A stretch of DNA of 64,000 nt from Tenacibaculum sp. 190524A02b (lineage in GTDB: Bacteria > Bacteroidota > Bacteroidia > Flavobacteriales > Flavobacteriaceae), in assembly GCF_964036645.1 (NCBI RefSeq), contig NZ_OZ038525.1, forward strand, positions 124,001 through 188,000, read 5' to 3'. Position numbers and translations under genes: made by a program. Positions 1 to 7,241 of this stretch are shown here, piece after piece (position 1 is the stretch's first letter; the number at the start of each line of letters is the position of its first letter). The notes beneath the pieces were generated by a model. The model did not search any database and had not been told where the DNA came from. It saw only the letters and a program-made list of their open reading frames with translations.

Positions 1-374
1 GATTTGGTTACCCATATTTCACTTTTATCAAAGTCAATCCACTCATAAAATCTTTCAAAGTTCTTTTTGTCAAATTTTAAATAGTTGTATTTATATTTTT
101 TTGTAGTTGGAATTATATTAAATAACTTTTCTTTTCTCTTTACTGAAGCTGATAAAATAGAGTACTTCGGTAAGTTTAATTCTTTGAAAATATTTAGAGC
201 TTTATTATTTAAAACATATCCATTAAAATGTGTAGAAAAAAGGATGTCATTCAAATTATTAAACTTATCTCCATCATACATTTCACATACTAATATTTTA
301 GTATTTCCTTTTTCAACTTCTATTTCGTATTCTAAAGCTCCAGAATCATTAAGATGAAAAGTATAGTAGGTCAT
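1..374 (-). CDS. hypothetical protein, partial (C-terminus beyond the left edge)
   Basis: A minus-strand reading frame begins with ATG at 374 and stays open to the left edge (about 124 codons visible). It starts MTYYTFHLNDSGALEYEIEV and contains a short LVCEMYDGDKFN stretch. There is no signal peptide or membrane segment. I do not recognise the family. The size, the acidic beta-rich look and the setting among single-gene units recall immunity-type proteins of polymorphic toxin systems (such as Imm11/DUF1629), but this is only an impression. It is followed upstream by the structured spacer at 389-581, so it looks like one unit of the left cassette island. Confidence 0.6.
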   Translation of the reverse strand, partial: MTYYTFHLNDSGALEYEIEVEKGNTKILVCEMYDGDKFNNLNDILFSTHFNGYVLNNKALNIFKELNLPKYSILSASVKRKEKLFNIIPTTKKYKYNYLKFDKKNFERFYEWIDFDKSEIWVTK

Positions 375-388
375 TTTTGCCTTGTTGC

Positions 389-581
389 CAACGGCTTCGG
401 CTATGATTAGTGCGGAAATAGGGAAGCGGAGGCTTTCAGATTCAGCACTAAGACGAAGCATTTTGTTTGCTTTTATTTTTTTCTATTCAAAAGTCAAATC
501 AAAATGATTTTACGACTTTATAAAAATACACTAAACTTTGGATTAAAAACTAAAACCCGTATTAATCATAGCCAATGTTAC
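389..581. repeat. structured spacer with imperfect inverted repeat (cassette-end element A)
   Basis: The left arm at 399-415 (GGCTATGATTAGTGCGG) pairs with the right arm at 557-573 (CCGTATTAATCATAGCC) with two mismatches, about 140 bases apart. The right half (about 465-581) is clearly related to the right half of the spacer at 1800-1916: both run through poly-T, TATTcAAAAGtCAAAT, an AT-rich stretch, then TACACtAAaCTTT and a GCTATG/CATAGC core. The stop codon of the next gene lies about 9 bases beyond the right arm. Confidence 0.6.
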
Positions 582-1706
582 TTATTGTTTCTCTATTATT
601 TCTGTAATTCTTATTGGGAATTCATTCTTTCTATCGAGTGTGTAGTTTCGTATAGCTTCTTTATCTTTATCATTTTTTCCTTGGTAATTCATTATTTCTG
701 TTAATTCAACGTGAACAAAATTAATTTCGTCAATTAATCTTAAATATGTTTCAAATGTTGTTCTTTGAGGAATCAAAAATTCAATTTGAGTATTTAACCT
801 TGATTTTCTGTCTTTACCTAAATGTCTTACTATTCTGTTTCTTGTTTGAAATAAGTCAACAGTGTCTCCTTGAATAAAATATTTTTCAGGTCCTATTATT
901 TCAACTTTCAGGGTTGATTCTATTTGTTTAACTTTATGATTATCACAGAACTCACATATATCAACTTTATATTTATTATTCAAGTTATTTATTGATTCAA
1001 TATTTCTTGTCAATAATTGAATTTGTTCATTATTTTCTCTTTTTGATAACGCTGAAAAATATAATTTATATTCTTTGATTTTAAGCTCTTGTATTATTGG
1101 TATTACTTTATTTAAATGTATTCTTTTGTCTATATGCAACCATATTGATTTATTGTTTGATTTTGGAATTTCTTTTAAGTTTGTAATTTTATTTCCATTA
1201 AATAACAAAACTGAATTCTCATTTTCTTTTTCGAAAATAACTATTAACTCATTTTCTCTTTTTGAAGGTAAGATAGACTTACCTGTCATCGTTTCCTCTA
1301 TTAATTGAAATGATTTTGTATATTCTTTAGTTTTTTCAGAAAAATAATTTTGATTTGTTTGACAATTAGAATGTGGAGTTAATTTTAGTACACCATTATG
1401 AGATTCCATTAATATTACACCATCCTTATCAATTGAATAGTTGGTCTCAAAAGTGAAATCTACCCAAGGGTCAACAATTATTCTATTTCTTGTCAATTCA
1501 ATATGAGAACTAAAACAGTTATTATCATTGTCGGAACAATTCTCTTTATTGATAACCATTTTGTTATCTTTTATATTCCATATTTGAAAAGAACTATTGT
1601 TGTAATCCCATTCCAAATGATAATGACCATTTAGTTTTTTATTCGAACAAGATTCTAATATTATGAATATAATTATAAAAGCAATAAATTTTATTTTTTC
1701 TTTCAT
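582..1706 (-). CDS. lipoprotein of unknown function, possibly with ExbD/TolR-like segments
   Basis: 374 residues. The N-terminus MKEKIKFIAFIIIFIILESC is a lipoprotein signal peptide with a lipobox ending at Cys20, so the protein is probably anchored in the envelope. The middle (around residues 190-215, IWLHIDKRIHLNKVIPIIQE) and the C-terminus (around 320-370, TTFETYLRLIDEINFVHVEL and FPIRITEIIEKQ) faintly resemble the periplasmic ExbD/TolR fold, with its buried Asp-Lys strand followed by a helix. That likeness is my inference and the family is not established. The gene stands alone between two related structured spacers (389-581 and 1718-1921), the arrangement expected of a mobile single-gene cassette. 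Confidence 0.65.
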   Translation of the reverse strand: MKEKIKFIAFIIIFIILESCSNKKLNGHYHLEWDYNNSSFQIWNIKDNKMVINKENCSDNDNNCFSSHIELTRNRIIVDPWVDFTFETNYSIDKDGVILMESHNGVLKLTPHSNCQTNQNYFSEKTKEYTKSFQLIEETMTGKSILPSKRENELIVIFEKENENSVLLFNGNKITNLKEIPKSNNKSIWLHIDKRIHLNKVIPIIQELKIKEYKLYFSALSKRENNEQIQLLTRNIESINNLNNKYKVDICEFCDNHKVKQIESTLKVEIIGPEKYFIQGDTVDLFQTRNRIVRHLGKDRKSRLNTQIEFLIPQRTTFETYLRLIDEINFVHVELTEIMNYQGKNDKDKEAIRNYTLDRKNEFPIRITEIIEKQ

Positions 1707-1717
1707 TTTTTAAGTAA

Positions 1718-1921
1718 CAAGTAACAGACTTGTGTATGGAACGTAGCGTACAAAAAGACACTAACTTTTCGGATTAACACAGAGCCGAATTTTTATATTT
1801 TGTTTTTAATTTTCTCTATTTAAAAGCCAAATTAAAAATTTGGCGAACTTTTTAAATATACACAAACCTTTCGGTTAAGCACTTATTAGCTATGTTTTAT
1901 ACACCGTGTTGGCGTGTCGTT
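1718..1921. repeat. structured spacer, second copy of cassette-end element (B)
   Basis: It lies between the start of the 582-1706 lipoprotein gene and the end of the next minus-strand unit. The left part GTGTATGGAACGTAGC (about 1733-1748) pairs imperfectly with GCTATGTTTTATACAC near 1890-1905. An inner palindromic stretch, AAATTAAAAATTT, lies near 1830. The right 110 bases are homologous to 465-581. The gene 1922-2106 ends at its right border. Confidence 0.6.
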
Positions 1922-2106
1922 TTATTTTCGTAACTCTTTTTCCGTCATTTCAGAGTTATATATTTTTCCATCTTTATCAAAGCTCCAAACATTAGAAATT
2001 TCACGTAATTCAGGCAATTCAGTTTTTCCAGAGTCAACTTTTTGCTTTATAATTCTCCGAAACTTTCGGTTTGCGTCCCGCTTATTTTCTTTTTTGACCT
2101 ACTCAT
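1922..2106 (-). pseudogene. remnant of a small basic protein, frameshifted or internally deleted
   Basis: An ATG at 2106 gives MSRSKKK and then a stop after 19 codons. One frame over, the sequence reads KRDANRKFRR, then ELREISNVWSFDKDGK, then EKELRK and a stop at 1922. Together the pieces look like one small Bacteroidota protein that starts MSRSKKK, has an ANRKFRR middle and a V-W-FDKDGK end. The spacing between the two parts is shorter than expected, so an internal deletion with a frameshift is likely. The function is unknown. I am fairly confident of the two coding pieces and less so of the family. Confidence 0.45.
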
Positions 2107-2108
2107 AC

Positions 2109-2411
2109 TTATCCACCAACATATTTATCCATCAATTCATATACTTTATCAGATATTAAATCCATATTTTTTGATTCAAAAACTTCTTTTGGGTCTTCCC
2201 AATTTTCATTGTAGATTACAAATATTTTATATAACTCTCCATAGAATCCGACATCAATTACTGGTCCGTCTGCGTAAACGTGAGATAGTTGAAGCATATC
2301 CTCAGTTTTTTCGGCATTATTTAACCAATTTTCACTATCAATAAATCCATTAGGGTCATATTCAATATGCCATTGATTTATAGAGCTTGATATTTTTAGG
2401 TTTTTAATCAT
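2109..2411 (-). CDS. hypothetical protein (100 aa)
   Basis: A complete acidic cytoplasmic protein of 100 residues starting MIKNLKISSSINQW. It has no signal peptide and no membrane segment. Its middle, YADGPVIDVGFYGELYKIF, is beta-rich. I do not recognise the family; small acidic proteins of this sort are often immunity proteins. Its stop lies only two bases before the start of the 1922-2106 remnant. It is the first unit after the palindromic site at 2450-2476, so it holds the position of a first cassette next to the recombinase remnant. Confidence 0.6.
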   Translation of the reverse strand: MIKNLKISSSINQWHIEYDPNGFIDSENWLNNAEKTEDMLQLSHVYADGPVIDVGFYGELYKIFVIYNENWEDPKEVFESKNMDLISDKVYELMDKYVGG

Positions 2412-2449
2412 TTTTTAAGGTCTATTGGTAATGCACGCCAACGAAGGAA

Positions 2450-2476
2450 TAAACACAATGGTGTTTATCCCCATTA
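2450..2476. other. palindromic site shared with 60445-60471 (candidate recombination site)
   Basis: The core AAACACAATGGTGTTT has perfect 6-bp arms around AATG. The 27-base stretch from T2450 to A2476 matches 60445-60471 at 26 positions; the single difference is C or T in ATCCCCATTA/ATTCCCATTA. Both copies sit just upstream of the first minus-strand gene of an accessory island, and this one lies just beyond the 3' end of the recombinase remnant. That is the position of an attI-like site. A terminator is less likely because no T-run follows. Confidence 0.55.
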
Positions 2477-2503
2477 TATTAAAGGATAAAATTACAAAAA
2501 TTT

Positions 2504-3158
2504 TCATACATCTAACGGGTTTTTAATAGCAGTAAAGTTATTTGTAGCTACATGAGTATATTTTTCAGTTGTTTTAGTTGAATTATGACCTAATAAAATT
2601 TGTATATATCTAATGTCTGTTCCGTTTTCTAAAAGATGAGTAGCAAAACTATGTCTTAAAGTATGTGGGGTAACGTGTTTTTGTATTTTTGCTTTTAGAG
2701 TAGCTTTCTTTAAAATGTTTGCAATACTTGTAGGGCTGTATTGCTTACCGTCTAGTCCTTCAAACAGAAAAGTTTTTGGTTTGTATTTTGTATAATACTT
2801 TCTAAGATCTATTAAAATAGTGTGTGCTAAAATTGTATATCGATCCTTATTTCCTTTGGCATCATTTATTTTAATTACCATTCTTTTGCTATCAATATCC
2901 TTAATCTTAAGATTTATAAGTTCACTACGTCGTAAACCTCCAGAATATAATAAGGCTAAAATGCATTTGTGTTTTAAGTTATTAGTTACTTGTATAAGCC
3001 TTTTAGCTTCTTCTTTAGATAAAACAATAGGGAGCTTCTGGTGTTTTCGAGATCTTTACTATAGTATAAAATCTGTTAGGTAGTCCTAAAACTATTTCAT
3101 AATAAAACTTAATCGCAAGGGCGATAGCCAAGTGTTTAATTCCTTGTATATCTGGTGT
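2504..3158 (-). pseudogene. tyrosine recombinase (XerD-like integrase), N-terminally truncated and frameshifted
   Basis: The catalytic half is intact: Arg in LLYSGGLRRSELINL, Lys in NDAKGNKDRY, HTLRHSFATHLLENG (H-x-x-R), LLGHNSTKTT and the nucleophile Tyr in EKYTHV. The frame is open from about 3056 to the stop at 2504. Upstream, in another frame, the sequence continues as IKFYYEIVLGLPNRFYTI, the usual end of the core-binding domain, so a frameshift lies near 3045-3060. Nothing recognisable precedes about 3158. A 24-bp dispersed repeat (3109-3132) sits exactly where the N-terminal homology fades. The recombinase is probably inactive. Confidence 0.8.
3109..3132. repeat. 24-bp dispersed repeat, copy 1
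   Basis: TTAATCGCAAGGGCGATAGCCAAG, identical to 4540-4563 and 22/24 identical to 62646-62669. All three are followed by a related tail (nGTTTAATT, then about 8 bases). Here it overlaps the recombinase remnant at the codons for AIKFYYE. It contains GGC-GATA-GCC, a small inverted repeat. Confidence 0.75.
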
Positions 3159-3192
3159 CTAATGGTTTTTTGAAAATTCATATCCCTTATAT

Positions 3193-3741
3193 TTGCATCG
3201 GGGTAGTTCATTATTAAATATTTTACTTATTATTGAAAAAATAGTAAAGGTGAGCTATATTTATTTTGTTGTATGCAATTCCCCAAAAAAAACTGTAATT
3301 GAATTGAACCTAATTGAAAAAATATCAAATTGGATAAAGCCAAAATCACCAAAAGCCGAATACGATAATAGAGAATTTGAATGGTGCATTGTTGGAAATA
3401 TTGTTGATGAGCACCATTGGGGGGAAAATAAAGAAATAAAAAGAGGGAATAAACAATTTAGACCAGGAGCAAAAGTTTATTGTATGCCTGAATTTGGAGG
3501 AATGGCTTATGAATCTATAAGAGTTCTAGGAAAACCTAGAAGGCAAAATCGCTTGATTAATATTATTATCAGAACAAGAGCGATTAAAAATTTTAGAATT
3601 CAAAAAGTTTACAACCCTTATATTCAAAATCAAATAGGAAGTCACTTTTTTTATTGGAATAACAGACGTTCTGAAAATGAACTAAAAAACTTAAAAGAGA
3701 TGATTAATTATTTGAATACATTGACTGAAGAAATAAATTAA
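3193..3741 (+). CDS. hypothetical protein, possible immunity-type family
   Basis: The frame from 3193 codes for up to 182 residues, but the first 37 look unlike the rest. A TTG at 3304 would give a protein starting at NLIEKISNWIKPKSP, which better fits small Bacteroidota proteins with an FEWCIVGNIV motif near the N-terminus and RRGNK-like and GKPR segments further on. The conserved-looking part is EFEWCIVGNIVDEHHWGE, then KRGNKQFRPGAKVYCMPE and VLGKPRRQNRLI. There are no membrane segments past residue 38. The role is unknown; an association with toxin/immunity loci is inference. A structured spacer follows at 3742. Confidence 0.55.
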   Translation: MHRGSSLLNILLIIEKIVKVSYIYFVVCNSPKKTVIELNLIEKISNWIKPKSPKAEYDNREFEWCIVGNIVDEHHWGENKEIKRGNKQFRPGAKVYCMPEFGGMAYESIRVLGKPRRQNRLINIIIRTRAIKNFRIQKVYNPYIQNQIGSHFFYWNNRRSENELKNLKEMINYLNTLTEEIN

Positions 3742-4002
3742 AAAATTGCCTACAACATTAGCTGAAAAATATTACTCACGGATTTTCCCGATGGGAAAAT
3801 ACCGAAGCAAATCAAATGTTAAAGTATATTTATAAACTAAATCGCTAAACTAACGCAATATAACTTAGATGATACCGTCATGAATATGGCTTTTTAGTGG
3901 TAAAAGAAAAGCACGTATTGGTTGTTTGGCAAGAGTATATGAAGTAAAGAGTAATTATAAAAAGTAAGAAAAAAGGATAAGAATTTTTACGAGTTCAGTT
4001 TT
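3742..4002. repeat. structured spacer with hairpin and a small coding remnant
   Basis: After the 3193-3741 stop comes TGCCTACAACATTAGCTG and a hairpin, ATTTTCCC-GAT-GGGAAAAT (about 3782-3800), then ACCGAAGCAAATC. The same plan (a complementary AATTCC hairpin followed by AAAGCAA) occurs at 57258-57300. Around 3869-3943, plus frame, a fragment ends YGFLVVKEKHVLVVWQEYMK and a stop, with a stop also just upstream; it is probably a gene scrap. No other feature is seen. Confidence 0.45.
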
Positions 4003-4506
4003 TTAAACCATTCTCCCCAAACTATCTACTTTTTTAAGAAGATCAGGAATTCTGTATTTGCCAAACATACTTGTAATATTAGTTGCAGCAATATCTAAAT
4101 CTACACCTTTAGCGTTAATGTATAAAGGCTTTTTACTTTCGCCTCTTAATATAGCACGTTTAAGATTGTTAAGATTTGCAAAATTATTTTTAGCAACACC
4201 AATAATAGGAATTTCTTTGTGTAACTTCTCATATAAATAACCACCCAAACCTAATTTATCAGTATCATCTAGTACTACAAAACCGTCTATTATAATAGCT
4301 TGACAGTTGGTTAGGTCAATTTTGTTTAGAAGACTCATAATACAAGGTAATTCTCTTTTGTAAAACTCCCCAGATACATAAGGAGCAATATCACTAAGGG
4401 TTTCCTCATATATAGTTGTTTCTACTTCATCTTGCCAATGGTTAAATGCTATGCCAACTGTTTTAGCCTTGTCTTCATAGTAATAAGTGTCAAATGCTAA
4501 TATCAA
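4003..4506 (-). CDS. endonuclease V-like protein
   Basis: 167 residues, shorter than typical endonuclease V (about 220). The motifs follow the family order: FDTYYYED with Asp6, YVSGEFYKRELPCI with Glu52, IIIDGFVVLD with Asp74, LGLGGYL, and IPIIGVAKNNF. Endonuclease V nicks DNA or RNA next to deoxyinosine/inosine using a metal-bound Asp/Glu/Asp set. The usual DGHG motif reads DGFV here, and I do not find the C-terminal His that assists catalysis in classical enzymes, so activity may be altered. It stands alone; the dispersed repeat at 4540-4563 is just upstream. The family call is fairly secure. Confidence 0.75.
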   Translation of the reverse strand: MILAFDTYYYEDKAKTVGIAFNHWQDEVETTIYEETLSDIAPYVSGEFYKRELPCIMSLLNKIDLTNCQAIIIDGFVVLDDTDKLGLGGYLYEKLHKEIPIIGVAKNNFANLNNLKRAILRGESKKPLYINAKGVDLDIAATNITSMFGKYRIPDLLKKVDSLGRMV

Positions 4507-4539
4507 TTTTTAAAGTATTTTTTGGTAAAAATAGAAAAT

Positions 4540-4563
4540 TTAATCGCAAGGGCGATAGCCAAG
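4540..4563. repeat. 24-bp dispersed repeat, copy 2
   Basis: Identical to 3109-3132 over 24 bases and followed by AGTTAATTCATCGATGTCTTACATTA, which matches the tail of copy 3 (62670 onwards) at ATGnCTTACATTA. It lies 34 bases upstream of the endonuclease V-like gene. Confidence 0.75.
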
Positions 4564-4843
4564 AGTTAATTCATCGATGTCTTACATTAAATAATTTTTT
4601 TTAAACTTTTTAGATTAGATACTCGTATGCTTGCATCCAGAAAGTTCATTTGAAGAAGTGTTCTCTAATCGTTTATTTATCTCAATGTATTGTATATAGA
4701 GCGTTTATTTAAAACATGTATAGCTTTTTAGAAAAACATATATACTTTATTATAAAAACCTAATAAATAGTTGAGGTATATAGTAGTAATTATTAATGGA
4801 ATGCTTTTATGTTACTTAGTAATTAGGTATTGTGTTAAAAATA

Positions 4844-4874
4844 AAATCCTCCGATTATTTACATCGAAGGATTT
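4844..4874 (-). terminator. rho-independent terminator of the PspA/ATPase gene block
   Basis: Read on the minus strand, AAATCCTTCGAT and ATCGGAGGATTT form a 12-bp stem with one mismatch around a short loop, followed by TATTTTT. It starts 66 bases after the stop of the last gene of the block. Confidence 0.75.
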
Positions 4875-4939
4875 AAGTGATTTTATGATAGTCTGTAGAG
4901 AATTAACCTTAAAACTATTGTGCTACAAGTATAATTCAG

Positions 4940-5707
4940 TTAATGAATTAGGTAGATAAATGAGCAAAGTACAGAAAGAGTAAAGATTAATAATACTTTA
5001 AATGGAAGTTGGGTAAGCCTAAAAGTAGAAATCATTATATGTTCTAAACCATTAGAGGTATTGGTAATTGCTTGTATGTATTTGTTTAATACTTTAGTTT
5101 CGTTTTCTTCTTCCTTTAAAGCTTCTGATAATTTAACTTCTTCAAATTTAATTTTGTTAGATAATGCGGTTAATAGTTTATTGATAAACTTAGTTAAAAC
5201 TCTGCCTATTAATGGGATTTTTTCTGAAATAATACGAGAAATAAGTGGAATGGTTAGTAAATGGATAATCCCCTTAAATACTAAAAGTAATAGGTCTTTT
5301 TGGTTATCTTCATTCATTTTTCCTTTAACAATGTTTAGGTCTTCTACTACAGATTTGGTAATGTTTAAAGAATAGTCAATGACACCCCAAATATCTTTTT
5401 TTATTTTCCAGAATAGAAATAATAAGCCAATTAAACCTCCTGTAAGTAAAAATAAAACAAGCCCAACAACAGTATAAATAACATATTCAACATGGACTAA
5501 GTTTAAAAAGGCAAAACCAGCTATAAAAGCAAGAAAGGATAATAGAATAGGTCTAATTCCCCAATTAATAACATACTTAGGAAATAGTAAAAGTTCTACA
5601 AAATTTTCAACTACTTCTTCATTCTTATATTCTGAAATATCAATACCAAGTTCGTTTTTTAGTTTAGCATCTAGTGCTTCAATATCTCGTTTGTTTTTTA
5701 TTTGCAT
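4940..5707 (-). CDS. membrane protein of unknown function, last gene of the block
   Basis: 255 residues. Two adjacent membrane segments lie around residues 55-75 and 78-100 (FLAFIAGFAFLNLVH, YVIYTVVGLVLFLLTGGLIG). More hydrophobic helices follow at about 145-185 and at the very C-terminus (FKVLLIFTLSVLCSFIYLIH). The middle is Lys/Glu-rich and probably helical. I do not recognise the family. It follows the 356-residue protein by 48 bases on the same strand and is followed by a strong terminator, so it is probably cotranscribed with the membrane-stress block; a role there is inference. Confidence 0.65.
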   Translation of the reverse strand: MQIKNKRDIEALDAKLKNELGIDISEYKNEEVVENFVELLLFPKYVINWGIRPILLSFLAFIAGFAFLNLVHVEYVIYTVVGLVLFLLTGGLIGLLFLFWKIKKDIWGVIDYSLNITKSVVEDLNIVKGKMNEDNQKDLLLLVFKGIIHLLTIPLISRIISEKIPLIGRVLTKFINKLLTALSNKIKFEEVKLSEALKEEENETKVLNKYIQAITNTSNGLEHIMISTFRLTQLPFKVLLIFTLSVLCSFIYLIH

Positions 5708-5755
5708 TTAATAAATGTACTATGTGTAAGTATTGTATTTTTAGGTTGCTGTAAA

Positions 5756-6826
5756 TTAATCTCCACCACAAGAGGCGCAACTTGAACAAGAAGAGCAACT
5801 AGAGCAAGAACTACAGCTAGAATCAAACCAACTAGAATCTGAATCGCTATCCCAAGAGTCAAAGTCAAACCAACTACTGCTGTCTTCGGTTTGAGGCTCA
5901 TTAATAGGAGTAGGGTCATCTTCAAAGGTATTTGTATTACTTAAATCTGTATCAGAATCGCTATTAAATACCTCGTTAGAAGCTTCTAATTCTTTAGCGT
6001 AGCCTAAATCTTCTCCAGCATCATTTTCGTAATACGCATTGTTAATGGTTATACTGTCATGATGATGCATGATGTCTGCCCAAATAAAACTATAAAATAA
6101 ATAATCTTCAAAACCATAATAACCGCCATAAACACCACCACGGTTGGTATTGTATGTAATATCTTTTTTATGATTTATCTTTTGTTTAGGTAATATGTAT
6201 TTGTTTTTAATATACGTCTGTATATCGTCTGTAGCTATTTGTTTTTTTAATTCAAGTTGTATTCTATTTAAAAAGAAATCAAAACTCGCTGTTTTTTTCT
6301 CTCTAAATTGATCAAAATTCGCTTGAGAGTTTACTATTTGGTTAATAGCTTCGTTAGGGTTACTTGTATTAAATTCTTTAAATAACCCGGATACTTTAAT
6401 AATAATAGGATACACACCTATTTTATGATCTCTGTTAATTTCAATTTCTATCAAGTATTTAAAATCGTAATCTTCATGCTCTAAAACAAGTTTTAATTGT
6501 TTAAAGTGAATAGACATTGCTTCGTTTACCTCAATTTCATACTTGTCTAATGCTAATTTTAAATCGTTTTCTTTTCCATCTTTATCATGATAAAAATCAA
6601 TATCATCATGAGAAATTTTAATAATGTTGTTTATTTTTAAACTTCTAAAAGTAGCATTTAGTTGTTGTAGTATAGCTACAGCGGTAAACGTTTCACGTTC
6701 TTCTTTATCAGAAATAACACCAAGTGTTAAATGATGGAAAAACTTTTTAAAAGCTTTGGTAGGTTTCACTTTCTTTATCTCTGTTAATTGAGATGGATCA
6801 ATAGTAATAATTCCTTCTAAATACAT
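5756..6826 (-). CDS. uncharacterised protein with acidic region and Cys/Ser repeat tail
   Basis: 356 residues. The first 230 residues form a mixed alpha/beta cytoplasmic-looking domain with no clear family motif. After an aromatic and His-rich bridge (YGFEDYLFYSFIWADIMHHHD) comes an Asp/Ser-rich segment, then a tail with repeated SSC triplets ending CASCGGD (last 20 residues). Cys tails of this type also occur in TIGR04222-type proteins, where the role is unclear; metal binding or membrane-surface modification is a guess. The stop lies 48 bases from the next gene, and the start is 11 bases after the GRDP-like gene, which also ends in a Cys motif (CGACHN). Confidence 0.65.
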   Translation of the reverse strand: MYLEGIITIDPSQLTEIKKVKPTKAFKKFFHHLTLGVISDKEERETFTAVAILQQLNATFRSLKINNIIKISHDDIDFYHDKDGKENDLKLALDKYEIEVNEAMSIHFKQLKLVLEHEDYDFKYLIEIEINRDHKIGVYPIIIKVSGLFKEFNTSNPNEAINQIVNSQANFDQFREKKTASFDFFLNRIQLELKKQIATDDIQTYIKNKYILPKQKINHKKDITYNTNRGGVYGGYYGFEDYLFYSFIWADIMHHHDSITINNAYYENDAGEDLGYAKELEASNEVFNSDSDTDLSNTNTFEDDPTPINEPQTEDSSSWFDFDSWDSDSDSSWFDSSCSSCSSCSSCSSCASCGGD

Positions 6827-6837
6827 ATAGTCTTTTT

Positions 6838-7239
6838 TTAATTATGGCAAGCGCCGCAGTTGCTAGCTTCCCATTGGTTAGTGGCATAGGTTCCCCAAAT
6901 AGCTTCTGGGGGCTGGTTGTAATGTTTTATATAATGTGTGATAGTGTTTTGATAAATAGTTGGATTTTCATTTTCACTAGGGGTATGGTGAATAAAACGT
7001 TGGTAATGTTTTAAACAAAACTCTTGATAATATCTAGTAAACAAAATGAACTCATGCCAAGCTAAGTCTACTAATAATGACGGACTCAGTTTTTCATTAG
7101 TTAGGTGGATAAGGTTTAAAAACTTTACCATTTCTAATAAAAGAGTTTCTGGTTCAATGTTATTTTTAGTACTTATTTCAGCTATTTTTTTAGTAAGTAA
7201 GGGAATGTTGGTTAAAATATCTTTTAATTGATGTTCCAT
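6838..7239 (-). CDS. glycine-rich domain-containing (GRDP/DUF1399-like) protein
   Basis: 133 residues. The core LVDLAWHEFILFTRYYQEFC followed by FIHHTPSE matches the DUF1399/GRDP hallmark (VDxxWHxFILxTxxYxxFC...xHxP). The conserved His, Cys and His residues could bind a metal. The C-terminus ends SNCGACHN. The protein is small, single-domain and cytoplasmic. Its start is 2 bases after the stop of the potassium channel gene, so the two are almost certainly cotranslated. A specific function is not known for this family. Confidence 0.75.
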   Translation of the reverse strand: MEHQLKDILTNIPLLTKKIAEISTKNNIEPETLLLEMVKFLNLIHLTNEKLSPSLLVDLAWHEFILFTRYYQEFCLKHYQRFIHHTPSENENPTIYQNTITHYIKHYNQPPEAIWGTYATNQWEASNCGACHN

Positions 7240-7241
7240 AG

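Larger units (their letters stand above)
4507..4939. other. gene-free stretch with dispersed repeat and operon terminator
   Basis: It contains dispersed-repeat copy 2 (4540-4563) and the terminator at 4844-4874. The rest is AT-rich. A 62-codon plus-strand frame at 4771-4959 crosses the terminator and the end of the neighbouring gene and is not considered real. Confidence 0.6.

Noticed and set aside
85-357. 90-codon plus-strand frame at the left edge
   Set aside because: The opposite strand has a longer, better frame (minus, to 374) that continues beyond the edge.
389-1921. Classical integron attC sites
   Set aside because: The outer words are GTTGCCAACG/TTAGC-like and do not fit the RYYYAAC/GTTRRRY core, so I describe them as attC-like only.
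4771-4959. 62-codon plus-strand frame
   Set aside because: It contains the operon terminator and overlaps the end of the neighbouring gene.
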